From NCBI GenBank assembly GCA_033851265.1, contig JAWWOW010000006.1, forward strand, positions 310,001-374,000: a stretch of 64,000 nt of DNA. The letters are read 5' to 3'. Of the stretch, positions 35,457-43,248 are shown one piece after another. Position 1 is the stretch's first letter; every line of letters starts with the position of its first letter. The DNA is from JAWWOW01 sp033851265. GTDB taxonomy: Bacteria; Actinomycetota; Actinomycetes; JAWWOW01. The notes under the pieces are model-generated. The model did no database searches, was not told where the DNA came from, and worked only from the letters and a program-made list of their open reading frames with translations. The translations under genes and the position numbers were made by a program.

Positions 35457-36798
35457 CGCTTCGCTGTGCCGCCGTGGCTCCACCGGTGCTGCTGATGCCG
35501 GCCACCGCAAGCGATCGTTCGAAGGCGTGCAGCGCAACATCGACCCGCTCCGCCGCCTTGGCCGCATCACCAACTTCGCGCCAGAGCACCGCAACCTGGC
35601 GGGCGGGTTCTGCGCGCTCGAGCTCGCCAACCAGCCCGTCCATGAGCGTGTTGACTTCCTCCGTTTCACCCGCAGCAGCGAGTGCATGGAGAAGAACTGC
35701 CTGACAGCGCAGGCGTTCGACACGGTCACCGCCATGCAGCCGCATCAAGGCTCTTCGCGCCACGGTCACCGCTTCGGTTGCCTCGCCCGCCAGCACATGA
35801 GCCCGCGCCATTTCGGTCTCGCAGTAGGCGAGGTCAACCGCACTCCCGGCCTCCGTCAGTGCCTCGAATGCCCGTTGCAGATGCTCGCGTGCTGAGTCGA
35901 CGGTTGGCTGGTCGGTCCTGAGCAGGAACGCGGCGTACGCGTTGTGTAGCCGCGCCAAGTTGCGCTCGTCGCTGCTCTCACCGAACAACGCGAGTGCGCG
36001 CTCGCCCAGGCCAAGCGCTTCCTGGAGTCGACCGGCTTCGTGTGCGATGACACTTGCTTCCCAGTAGGCCGATCCGCGGCCACGCGGAGTGCCTGCTTGT
36101 TCAGCGCGTTCGATTGTTTGCTGCGCGATGTACGTCGCGTGCGCCAAGTCGCCTCGTTCGGCGTACGCGGCGGCCAATGTGCACGCCAGTTGAACTTCAA
36201 GGTCCGACCCGGCGAGGCCCAACTCGCCGGCGCGGCGCAGGGCCTGCTCGGCCAACGCAATGCTGTGCGCAAAGTCGCCGACCTCGCGGTAGCAGCGCGC
36301 GAGCGCGATAACTGCCTCGAGACGCGCCGCACCATCGTGGCCATCGGGAGTCTGCATCAACTGCTCGTACGCCGTGATTGCCTGCTCGAGCTGCCCAGTC
36401 GCTTCGAGTGCCTTTGCCACTCCCCAGCCAGCTCGATCGCGAACAAGTGGCGAGCGAGCATCCCTCGCGAGCTGCGTGAACGTGGTCAGTGCATCGGCGG
36501 CCTCACCGGAGGCGAGGGCGAGCTCGGCGTACGACAGTTGTAGGTGTTCTTCCTGGTCTGCTTCGGGTGCGATGCCATCACTCAGGAACAGCGGCGCACA
36601 CCCGAGCCGCTCCGCCAGATACCCGATCGTGCGTGCCGTCGGGTTGCGTTTTCCCGCTTCGATGAGCGAGACATATCCGGCGGTGAGCGTGTCACCGGCG
36701 AGTTCCTCCTGGGACATCGCCCGGTGTCGGCGCATCTCTCGCACGCGCTGACCGAGGCCCTCGTTCGGGGTCGGCGGACTCTGCGACTGCTGGGTCAT
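35413..36798 (-). CDS. XRE-family regulator with TPR domain (RRNPP/NsdA-like architecture)
   Basis: A 461-residue protein. Residues about 14-72 form an XRE helix-turn-helix (LGQRVREMRRHRAMSQEELA, then TAGYVSLIEAGKRNPTARTI). The rest is almost wholly helical, with recurrent TPR-like pairs (GVAKALEATGQLEQAITAYE, EAVIALARCYREVGDFAHSI, AAYAERGDLAHATYIAQQTI and others), perhaps eight or nine repeats. The C-terminal 25 residues look unstructured. This is the design of peptide-sensing RRNPP receptors and of Streptomyces NsdA-like regulators. It is divergent from an exported 50-residue peptide gene 189 bases away. A ligand and target genes are unknown. Confidence 0.88.
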   Translation of the reverse strand: MTQQSQSPPTPNEGLGQRVREMRRHRAMSQEELAGDTLTAGYVSLIEAGKRNPTARTIGYLAERLGCAPLFLSDGIAPEADQEEHLQLSYAELALASGEAADALTTFTQLARDARSPLVRDRAGWGVAKALEATGQLEQAITAYEQLMQTPDGHDGAARLEAVIALARCYREVGDFAHSIALAEQALRRAGELGLAGSDLEVQLACTLAAAYAERGDLAHATYIAQQTIERAEQAGTPRGRGSAYWEASVIAHEAGRLQEALGLGERALALFGESSDERNLARLHNAYAAFLLRTDQPTVDSAREHLQRAFEALTEAGSAVDLAYCETEMARAHVLAGEATEAVTVARRALMRLHGGDRVERLRCQAVLLHALAAAGETEEVNTLMDGLVGELERAEPARQVAVLWREVGDAAKAAERVDVALHAFERSLAVAGISSTGGATAAQRSVTLVGQSGATDASR

Positions 36799-36916
36799 CG
36801 CAGCGGATCTCCTCGCTGGGTTGTGTTCCCCGCCGAGGGTCAGGTCGACGGTCAGTCATCCGTTCGGAACCGTAGGTCATCTGGCGTGCCCGTTCTAGTA
36901 CCAATCGCCCGTTACC

Positions 36917-36934
36917 TAACTTGACCGATAGTTA
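36917..36934. promoter_or_regulatory. Inverted repeat and promoter region between the regulator and the peptide gene
   Basis: TAACT-N8-AGTTA lies in the AT-richest part of the 189-base divergent gap (36799-36987). A direct repeat CTTGAC occurs at 36920-36925 and 36943-36948. The right arm flows into GTTAAT (36931-36936), a -10-like hexamer toward the peptide gene. It could be the site where the XRE regulator acts on both genes. Confidence 0.35.
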
Positions 36935-36987
36935 ATACCTGGCTTGACTCGCCGCGACCCACTACCTCACGGCGGGAGCTTCCAGCC

Positions 36988-37140
36988 ATGATCCGTACGC
37001 TCGCAGGTGTCCTTGCAGCAGTCGCGCTCACGCTCAGCGGGTTGAGCGTGACCTCCACGCCAGCTCAGGCCGACGGTCCGGTCGAGGACCTCGTCAACCA
37101 GGTCCTGGCGCAGGTTCCGGGCGCCCCGCACTGCTGCTGA
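36988..37140 (+). CDS. Exported 50-residue peptide ending in Pro-His-Cys-Cys
   Basis: A short gene with a proper start: ATG at 36988, GGGAG nine bases upstream. Residues 1-28 are a typical signal peptide (MIRTLAGVLAAVALTLSGLS ... STPAQA) with a cleavage site after AQA. The mature part is 22 residues: an acidic, amphipathic segment (DGPVEDLVNQVLAQV) and a tail PGAPHCC. It is the only product on the plus strand next to the divergent XRE/TPR regulator and is 55 bases before the CC...CxxC protein. It may be a signalling propeptide, a metal-binding peptide or a substrate of thiol chemistry. No family is recognised. Confidence 0.75.
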   Translation: MIRTLAGVLAAVALTLSGLSVTSTPAQADGPVEDLVNQVLAQVPGAPHCC

Positions 37141-37195
37141 TCCGGCGAGATGCACCGCCTGCTGGATTACTCCACCATGACCGGGAGTCACTGAC

Positions 37196-37411
37196 ATGAC
37201 ACTGCCCGAGATCGGCTGTTGTGGGCAGGACATGCGGGCAATCCTCGTCATCGACGCGCAACCCCGGCTTGCCGTGCTGATCTGCGACAGCTGTCGGCGG
37301 CGGCGCTGGCTCAATGACGGCGAGGAGATCTCGGTAGCTGAAGCCCTCCACGCAGCTGCCGCCGCGGATCGGACCTGGGTGGCCGAGTCGGTCGACGCGA
37401 ACCGACCCTGA
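37196..37411 (+). CDS. Small CC...CxxC protein, possible zinc ribbon
   Basis: A 71-residue protein with GGGAG eight bases before its ATG. It has exactly four cysteines: an adjacent pair in EIGCCGQDM (8 and 9) and CDSC (30 and 33), followed by a basic RRRRW. The C-terminal half is helical and Ala-rich (EISVAEALHAAAAADRTW). The cysteine pattern suggests one zinc site with two beta hairpins, as in small zinc ribbons, although the adjacent CC pair is unusual. It lies downstream of the peptide gene on the same strand and may share its transcript. Function is unknown. Confidence 0.75.
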   Translation: MTLPEIGCCGQDMRAILVIDAQPRLAVLICDSCRRRRWLNDGEEISVAEALHAAAAADRTWVAESVDANRP

Positions 37412-37432
37412 CCGTGCCGGCGCCGCCGACCC

Positions 37433-38509
37433 CTATCTGCCCGGCGGCGTTGGCACGCTGGCGGGCAGCCCCAGCACTGCCGCCATGATCGCGGCGCTGT
37501 CCCCCCACGAGGCGAGTCGCTCGGGCGGTGGTCGGTCGCCGTCGAGGGCGCTGCGCAAGCCGTCGGCAATGGACGGTGTCGACAGCGGATCCACGACGGT
37601 GGCATGCGGTCCGCCGTTGTCCGGTAGCGGCGCTCGATCCGAGACCACGACCGGGATGCCCTTGGCGCGCGCGTCGAGCAGCGGGAGCCCGAACCCTTCT
37701 ACGTGCGAAACCAGCCCGAGTACGTCGGCAACAGCGAAGTACGCCGCGAGCTGCTGTTGACCGGCGTACCCGTTGATGACGACATCGGGCCGTCCCGACA
37801 GCGCCGACGCGATGGCGGTCTCGACGGGCTCGCCAACAACCAGCAAGCCGACTCCCGGCAGGGTCGCGACTGCGTCGGCGAGGGCGACGACGTTCTTGCG
37901 GGCCACCAGGTTGCCGACGAAGAGCACCCAACGGTCGATGGACGGCGGCAGTCGGTCACGGAGCGCTTCGACGTCGGCGGGCGCCGCGTCGGGCACGGTG
38001 GGAGCGGGCGAGACGACGACATCAGCAGAACGGCCGTAGTAGCGACGGAGCTCAGCGGACACGTGCGGGCAGGTGACCGCGATGATGTCGGCTCGCTTGA
38101 CGCTTGCACGGGTGGCGTTACCGAGGTCTAGCCGGCGTTGCCTCGAGAAGTCGTCGGGGTGGGTGCGGTGAAAGACGTCGTGCACCGTTGACACGACGGT
38201 GCACGAGCGGGGAGCCGTCCACGGCACTTGGGATTTCGTTGCCCAGTACGACCGGGCGCCGCGCAGATACGGCGCGAGTCGGGTCTCGTTCCAGACCGAA
38301 TTCCACGCGTCGGGACGCAACCGCTCGATGCGCAGTCCTGCAGGGTGCACGTCCGTGCCCGGTCGAGCGACACCGAGCATCCCGTCGGGTATCCCACCGG
38401 GGAGGTTCACGAGCAGCGACTCGACATACCTGCCGATCCCCGTCAGTGGTGACTCGAGGCCGCGGGCGTCGACGACGTAGGCCCCGGACCCAACGTCCCG
38501 GTCAGGCAT
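37433..38509 (-). CDS. Glycosyltransferase, GT4 (GT-B fold)
   Basis: A 358-residue enzyme. The start MPDRDVGSGAYVVDARGLES at 38509 overlaps the stop of the upstream GT4 gene by eight bases and is preferred to a far upstream ATG. The N-terminal domain has LTGIGRYVESLLVNLPGG, TVVSTVHDVFH, and DIIAVTCPHVSAEL. The C-terminal donor domain has VLFVGNLVARKNVVALADAV and the E-x7-E region in SHVEGFGLPLLDARAKGIPV. It resembles mannosyl- and rhamnosyltransferases of the EPS type. It is the second gene of a two-gene unit reading toward the regulator locus. Confidence 0.9.
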   Translation of the reverse strand: MPDRDVGSGAYVVDARGLESPLTGIGRYVESLLVNLPGGIPDGMLGVARPGTDVHPAGLRIERLRPDAWNSVWNETRLAPYLRGARSYWATKSQVPWTAPRSCTVVSTVHDVFHRTHPDDFSRQRRLDLGNATRASVKRADIIAVTCPHVSAELRRYYGRSADVVVSPAPTVPDAAPADVEALRDRLPPSIDRWVLFVGNLVARKNVVALADAVATLPGVGLLVVGEPVETAIASALSGRPDVVINGYAGQQQLAAYFAVADVLGLVSHVEGFGLPLLDARAKGIPVVVSDRAPLPDNGGPHATVVDPLSTPSIADGLRSALDGDRPPPERLASWGDSAAIMAAVLGLPASVPTPPGR

Positions 38510-39641
38510 TGGCAACCGCCTCGTAGTGCCCGACGAGACGGCGTACCGCGACCTCCTCGGTGAAGTGCTCGAGATAGCGGGCCCGCGCCGCAGTACCCCG
38601 CAGTCCTCGGTCGGCGACAGCCGCGGCAAGGCCTGCGGCGAGTCCGTTCTCGGTCGGCTCCACGAGCCAACCGGTCGTCTCGTCGACGATGTCGGCAAGA
38701 CCGCCGGTGCCGGTCGTGACCACGGGAGTCCCCGCGGCCATTGCCTCGACGGCGGTCAGCCCGAACGGTTCCTCCCACAAGCTCGGTACGACGGCAGCGC
38801 TGCACCGCCGTCGGATGGCGGTCAGGTCATCGAGAGGTACGCCGCCGAGATAGGTCACGCTGCCATGAGCATCGGCGACGGCACGGACATCGTCTTCGAG
38901 TGGACCGCGGCCCGCGATGAGCAGCCGGCCGGGCATGTCGGGTGCACGCGTCCAGGTGTCGAGAAGCAGCCGCACTCCCTTGTCCTCGGTGAGCTTGCCG
39001 GCGTACAGCACCTCGTCGGTCCGCGTTCCTGCACCCTCACCGGGATCAGGACAGAAGTTGTGATGCACGGAGATGCGTTCGGTGGGAACGCCGTCAGCGG
39101 CCAAGCGCGCTGCGACGTGGTTGCTGATCGCTAGCCATCGGCTGACGTGCCTGCGGGTGGCGCGAGCAGGCACCTGACCTATCGCTGCGACAACGCTGCC
39201 GGCCGCACTGTCGCGGTAGCAGCGATGCCGCACTCCGGGCATGAACAGGTTGGCGGGGCGACAGTCGTGACACACGTGGCCGTCACGGAAGTTGATCGCA
39301 GGCAGGCAACGGAAGCGGTAGTTGTGCACGGTGGCGACGACCGGGACGTTGGCGCGGGCCGCGGTGCTGATCACGGCGGGGGAGAGCATCGGCTGCACAT
39401 TGTGGACGTGGAACACATCGATTGCCTGATCGGCGAGAAGTTCCCTGATGTCGCGCGCGGCGTCGCGGGACCAGACGCTGCGGGCGGCGAGCCGGCTGGG
39501 GCTGAGCTCACTCGATGATGGGGTGTACCGCGTCACCGTGACGCCGGCGCGTTCGAGTGCAGTCGACTCGCGTTCGACGTGGACGTTCTCACCGGTATGG
39601 GGGTCGGCCGAGTATCGACTGTGGGCCACGAGGACGTTCAT
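38502..39641 (-). CDS. Glycosyltransferase, GT4 (GT-B fold)
   Basis: A 379-residue retaining glycosyltransferase. The N-terminal domain contains TGENVHVERESTALERAGVT, DVFHVHNVQPMLSPAVI and a cysteine-rich loop with HNYRFRCLPAINFRDGHVCH and CRPANLF, characteristic of one GT4 subgroup. The donor domain contains VLYAGKLTEDKGVRLLLD, the E-x7-E motif in SLWEEPFGLTAVEAMAAGTP, and VVTTGTGGLADIV. It starts 43 bases from a divergent GT2 gene. It would act on the cytosolic face on a lipid-linked intermediate. Confidence 0.92.
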   Translation of the reverse strand: MNVLVAHSRYSADPHTGENVHVERESTALERAGVTVTRYTPSSSELSPSRLAARSVWSRDAARDIRELLADQAIDVFHVHNVQPMLSPAVISTAARANVPVVATVHNYRFRCLPAINFRDGHVCHDCRPANLFMPGVRHRCYRDSAAGSVVAAIGQVPARATRRHVSRWLAISNHVAARLAADGVPTERISVHHNFCPDPGEGAGTRTDEVLYAGKLTEDKGVRLLLDTWTRAPDMPGRLLIAGRGPLEDDVRAVADAHGSVTYLGGVPLDDLTAIRRRCSAAVVPSLWEEPFGLTAVEAMAAGTPVVTTGTGGLADIVDETTGWLVEPTENGLAAGLAAAVADRGLRGTAARARYLEHFTEEVAVRRLVGHYEAVANA

Positions 39642-39684
39642 ACGAGTCCCGTCACCCTAGCCGGGTGAGCCCTAGCATCGTTGG

Positions 39685-40548
39685 GTGCGCCTGTCGGTTG
39701 TCGTCCCAACGCGGGATCGTCCCGCGATGTTGACGACGTTGCTCGCCTCGCTGACCGAGGAGCTCGGTGCGGGCGACGAGGTCATCGTGGCCGATTCGGC
39801 GTCGGCCACCGACGAAACACAGCGGACCGCACAGGCACACGGTGCTCGCTACGTTCGCTGCGACCAGCCAGGCGCCTCCCGCGCCCGGAACAAGGGCTGG
39901 TCGACGGCGACCAATGCCGGCGTGGTGTTCATCGACGACGACTGCGTCGTACGCCCCGGCTGGACGGCGGTCCTGCGTGAGGTTCTTGCCGATCCCCAGG
40001 TCGCCTTCGTGACCGGCCGGGTCGAGGCACCCGAGGGGTTCGTCGCCCGGCACTTGCCGGTCGCTCTCGTGCTCGGCGATGCGCCGATGACGATCGACCG
40101 CGAGGCGCGCGGCACGGTCGGGAGCAGCAACAACCTGGCGGTACGCCGGGATGCGCTCGTTGCCGTCGGCGGCTTCGACGAACGCCTGGGCCCAGCGACG
40201 TTCTTTGCCGCCGCGGAGGATGTCGACCTCTTCGACCGGTTGCTTGCTGCTGGTTACTCGGGTCGCTATGACCCGCGTGCTGTCGTGTGGCACACCCAAT
40301 GGCGCACGGACGGCGCCCGGATTCGGATTGCCTACCGCTATGGCAAGGGGATGGGCGGCCGGTTGTCGAAGCTCGCCCGCACGGATCGCCTGCGCGCGCG
40401 TGCTCTGCGTCGCGAAGCGCTGTGGACGCACGGCATCCGCACCATCGGCGGTGACGTTCGCCGGCGTTACGAGTACGGCGTTCTGCTTGGAACGGGACGT
40501 GTGCTCGGGACGCTCGTCGGGCTTGCCGCTGGACGGGTGCGCCTGTGA
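39685..40548 (+). CDS. Glycosyltransferase, GT2 (GT-A fold)
   Basis: A 287-residue inverting glycosyltransferase with a GTG start. The nucleotide-sugar site is seen in MRLSVVVPTRDRPAMLTTLL and VIVADSASATDE; the metal-binding acidic cluster is VVFIDDDCVVRPGW (about 82-95); the acceptor region has GGFDERLGPATFFAAAEDVD. The C-terminal 70 residues are basic and may contact the membrane. It is first of a five-gene block (GT2, GT2, sulfotransferase, GT2, GT4), and its stop overlaps the next GTG by four bases. Confidence 0.92.
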   Translation: MRLSVVVPTRDRPAMLTTLLASLTEELGAGDEVIVADSASATDETQRTAQAHGARYVRCDQPGASRARNKGWSTATNAGVVFIDDDCVVRPGWTAVLREVLADPQVAFVTGRVEAPEGFVARHLPVALVLGDAPMTIDREARGTVGSSNNLAVRRDALVAVGGFDERLGPATFFAAAEDVDLFDRLLAAGYSGRYDPRAVVWHTQWRTDGARIRIAYRYGKGMGGRLSKLARTDRLRARALRREALWTHGIRTIGGDVRRRYEYGVLLGTGRVLGTLVGLAAGRVRL

Positions 40549-41435
40549 CGTCGCGTCCAGCCTTGTCCGTGATCGTGCCGACGAAGGACCGCGCGGACAA
40601 GCTCGAGCGTTGCCTTGCGGTGTTGTGCAGCGAGGTGGCGACTCACGACGAGGTCGTCGTCGTCGACTCCGCGTCGGCCGATGACTCGACCCGGTTGGTT
40701 GCCGAGCGCCACGGGGTGCGCTACGTCCGAGCCGATCGACCGGGTACGTCGCTCGCCCGTAACGTCGGTTGGCAGCAGGCACGCCACGACCTGGTCGGCT
40801 TCGTCGACGACGACGTGCTCGTGCAACCCGGCTGGGCCGATGCGCTGGTGGCCGCGCTGACACACCCCGGCATCGACTTCGTCACCGGGCGGATCGACCT
40901 GCCACCGGAACAGGCCGACACCGAGGAGGCAGTTTCACTATTACCTGATCCGGAGGAGCGCGCACTCAATCGGGAAACCCGCGGATTGTTCGGCATGACC
41001 GCGAATGCGGGGGCTCACCGCGCCGCACTGCACGCGATCAGGGGTTTCGATACGCGACTCGGACCAGCCACGTGGTTCGGCGGTGGCGAGGACAACGATT
41101 TCTTCGACCGCCTGGTCCACGCGGGTTTCGCCGGACGCTATGACCCCGACGTGCGGGTCTATCACGTGCAGTGGCGGGAGGGCCGCGACTTTCTCGCAGT
41201 GCAGTGGGCGTATGGCAAAGGGATGGGCGCGCGGTTCGCCAAAGCCGTGCTGCGCGACCGCCGCCAGGCACGCAGGCTGATCCCCGAAGTGACCAGACTC
41301 GGCGGAGTGCGAACCGCAGTGTCGGACGTGCGTACGAGAAGTCGACGCAGTTGGGGCCCGCCGATCGTGTGGCGTCTCGGCGTACTTGCGGGGTTCGTCG
41401 TCGGCATGGTTCGGCTGCGTGGTGAACACCGGTGA
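40545..41435 (+). CDS. Glycosyltransferase, GT2 (GT-A fold)
   Basis: A 296-residue paralogue of the preceding gene, with a GTG start overlapping its stop. It has LSVIVPTKDRADKLERCLAV, VVVVDSASADDSTRL, the acidic metal site LVGFVDDDVLVQPGWADALV, and the acceptor-side IRGFDTRLGPATWFGGGEDN. The shared GFD.RLGPAT.F signature and similar length indicate that these two genes arose by duplication. It is translationally coupled to the sulfotransferase that follows. Confidence 0.92.
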   Translation: MTSRPALSVIVPTKDRADKLERCLAVLCSEVATHDEVVVVDSASADDSTRLVAERHGVRYVRADRPGTSLARNVGWQQARHDLVGFVDDDVLVQPGWADALVAALTHPGIDFVTGRIDLPPEQADTEEAVSLLPDPEERALNRETRGLFGMTANAGAHRAALHAIRGFDTRLGPATWFGGGEDNDFFDRLVHAGFAGRYDPDVRVYHVQWREGRDFLAVQWAYGKGMGARFAKAVLRDRRQARRLIPEVTRLGGVRTAVSDVRTRSRRSWGPPIVWRLGVLAGFVVGMVRLRGEHR

Positions 41436-42328
41436 CCGCGGCGGATGCACGCTGGCCCACGTTTCTCGTCATTGGCGCGTACAAGGCAGGTACGACGGCG
41501 TTGCATCACGCCTTGCGCGCGCACCCCGATGTGTTCGTGCCAGAACTGAAGGAGCCAAGCTTCTTCGCGTTCGTTGATGCACCGGATGCGAAGAATCCGG
41601 CCTTCGAACGCGCCGTCCACGATGAGTCGGCTTATGGTGCCCTCTTTGCTGCCGCCGGCGGAGCGACGGCTCGCGGCGAGGTCTCCCCCGAATACCTGGT
41701 CAACCCCGCTGCGCCGGCTGCCATCGCGCGGCGGGTTCCCGATGTGCAGCTGATTGCGACCCTGCGCAACCCCGTCGACCGCGCCTGGTCCGACTGGCTG
41801 ATGTACGCGCGCGAAGGACGGGAGTCCGACGATTTCGAACGTGCACTCGCGTTGCAGGAATCCCGGCGGCGAGCTGGCGATCCGACCGGCTACTACCTCG
41901 CTACGGGGGAGTACGCCGACCAGTTGGCGCGCTTCCTCGAGCACTTTCCGCGTGAGCAGCTGCACGTGTGGCTGTACGACGACCTCGACGCTGATACCGA
42001 CCGTGTCATGGGCGAGGTGTTCACCGCTATTGGTGTCGACCCGCACGTGTCGTCGCCACCGGTCGAGCGACACAACGTCGGCGGTGTGCCGACGTCAACG
42101 CGGGATCGAGTGTTGCTGAGCACACGCGCGCGGCTTCGGCCGATGCTGCGTCGGTTGCCGCTGGCAGGGTTGCGTCGTCGGATGAGTGACACTCTCGACG
42201 GACGCCTGCAACGGCCGAGCATTGATCCCGACGTTCGTTCTCAACTCGTCGAGCACTTCCGTCCCGACATCGAACGCGTCCAGCAGTTGATCGATCGCGA
42301 CCTGTCGGCCTGGCTGCGTTCGACATGA
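41432..42328 (+). CDS. Sulfotransferase within the glycosyltransferase block
   Basis: A 298-residue PAPS-dependent sulfotransferase. The GTG start overlaps the GT2 stop by four bases. The PAPS loop is FLVIGAYKAGTTALHHAL (about 9-26). The 3'-phosphate region is IATLRNPVDRAWSDWLMYAR. ERVQQLIDRDLSAWL ends it. It is about as close to the one at 16208 as to the one at 28660 by eye. Its stop overlaps the next GT2 start (ATGA). The tight coupling to glycosyltransferases on both sides is the strongest evidence here that the glycan made by this locus is sulfated. Confidence 0.93.
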   Translation: MTAADARWPTFLVIGAYKAGTTALHHALRAHPDVFVPELKEPSFFAFVDAPDAKNPAFERAVHDESAYGALFAAAGGATARGEVSPEYLVNPAAPAAIARRVPDVQLIATLRNPVDRAWSDWLMYAREGRESDDFERALALQESRRRAGDPTGYYLATGEYADQLARFLEHFPREQLHVWLYDDLDADTDRVMGEVFTAIGVDPHVSSPPVERHNVGGVPTSTRDRVLLSTRARLRPMLRRLPLAGLRRRMSDTLDGRLQRPSIDPDVRSQLVEHFRPDIERVQQLIDRDLSAWLRST

Positions 42329-43242
42329 CGACCGACGGGAGTCCGAGCATCGCTGTCGTTGTCTGCACACGCGACCGGCCGCAGCTGCTTGCCGGGCTCA
42401 TCCCGGCGCTTGTCGATGCGCAACATTCTGGTGCCGAGGTTGTTGTCGTCGACTCCGCCTCCGTGGGTCCGGAAACGCAAGCGCTGGTGAGTGGTGCGGG
42501 TCTGCGTGTCGTCCGCTGCGCCGTTCCCGGCGCATCGCACGCGCGCAACGCCGGAACCGCCGCCACGACGTCGCCGGTCCTGGTGTTCACCGACGACGAC
42601 TGTCGTCCCGAACGCGACTGGTATGCACCTCTAGTCAGGCCGTTTGCCGACGATGCGGTGGGGTTTGCGACTGGCCGAGTCCTGCCAGGGACCGGAGCGG
42701 GACGCGCGATGTCACCGATGACCAGCGACGAGCCCAGGGTTTGGTCTTCCAGCGATGACGTCGCTGACATGGGTCACGGCGCGAACATGGCGATTCGGCG
42801 TAGCGCACTCGAGTCGATTGCCGGCTTTGACGAGGTGCTGGGCGCCGGGGCACCGCTACGGGCTGGCGAAGACAAAGACATGTTTTGGCGGCTCCTCCGC
42901 GCCGGCTGGCAGGGGCGCTTCGTGCCCGAGTCTGCTGTCGAGCACGCTGCTTGGCGCGGGCACCGAGAGTCGTTCGGCACGGGATACGGCTACGGCGTCG
43001 GTATCGGCGCGCGCGCCGCCAAAGTGGCGCGACTCGATGGAGTCCGGCCGAGTCGGCCGGTGGTGCGGGCGAGCCTGGCGAGCCTGCGTCAGGTTGGTCG
43101 GGCGCTCCGGTCCGGGCACCGGTTCGGCTCCGCGAACCTCACGGTGCGGGCCGTCGGGATCGTCGTGGGCGGCCTCCGTGCCCGGCGCTATGACCTTGCC
43201 GACGGGCGTTTCGTGGCGCGCGACGCGAGCGCTGGGCGCTAG
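42325..43242 (+). CDS. Glycosyltransferase, GT2 (GT-A fold)
   Basis: A 305-residue enzyme. Motifs are IAVVVCTRDRPQLLAGLIPA, VVVVDSASVGPETQ, the metal site VLVFTDDDCRPERDWYAPLV, and the acceptor region FDEVLGAGAPLRAGEDKDMF. It belongs to the same subgroup as the two GT2 enzymes upstream, but has a shorter acceptor loop and an Arg-rich C-terminus. It overlaps the sulfotransferase gene by four bases and precedes the GT4 gene by six bases. Confidence 0.91.
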   Translation: MTTDGSPSIAVVVCTRDRPQLLAGLIPALVDAQHSGAEVVVVDSASVGPETQALVSGAGLRVVRCAVPGASHARNAGTAATTSPVLVFTDDDCRPERDWYAPLVRPFADDAVGFATGRVLPGTGAGRAMSPMTSDEPRVWSSSDDVADMGHGANMAIRRSALESIAGFDEVLGAGAPLRAGEDKDMFWRLLRAGWQGRFVPESAVEHAAWRGHRESFGTGYGYGVGIGARAAKVARLDGVRPSRPVVRASLASLRQVGRALRSGHRFGSANLTVRAVGIVVGGLRARRYDLADGRFVARDASAGR

Positions 43243-43248
43243 GACCGC

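Noticed and set aside
37151..37195. A 14-codon frame between the exported peptide gene and the CC...CxxC gene
   Set aside because: It starts without a ribosome binding site and has no distinctive composition, so it is probably chance.
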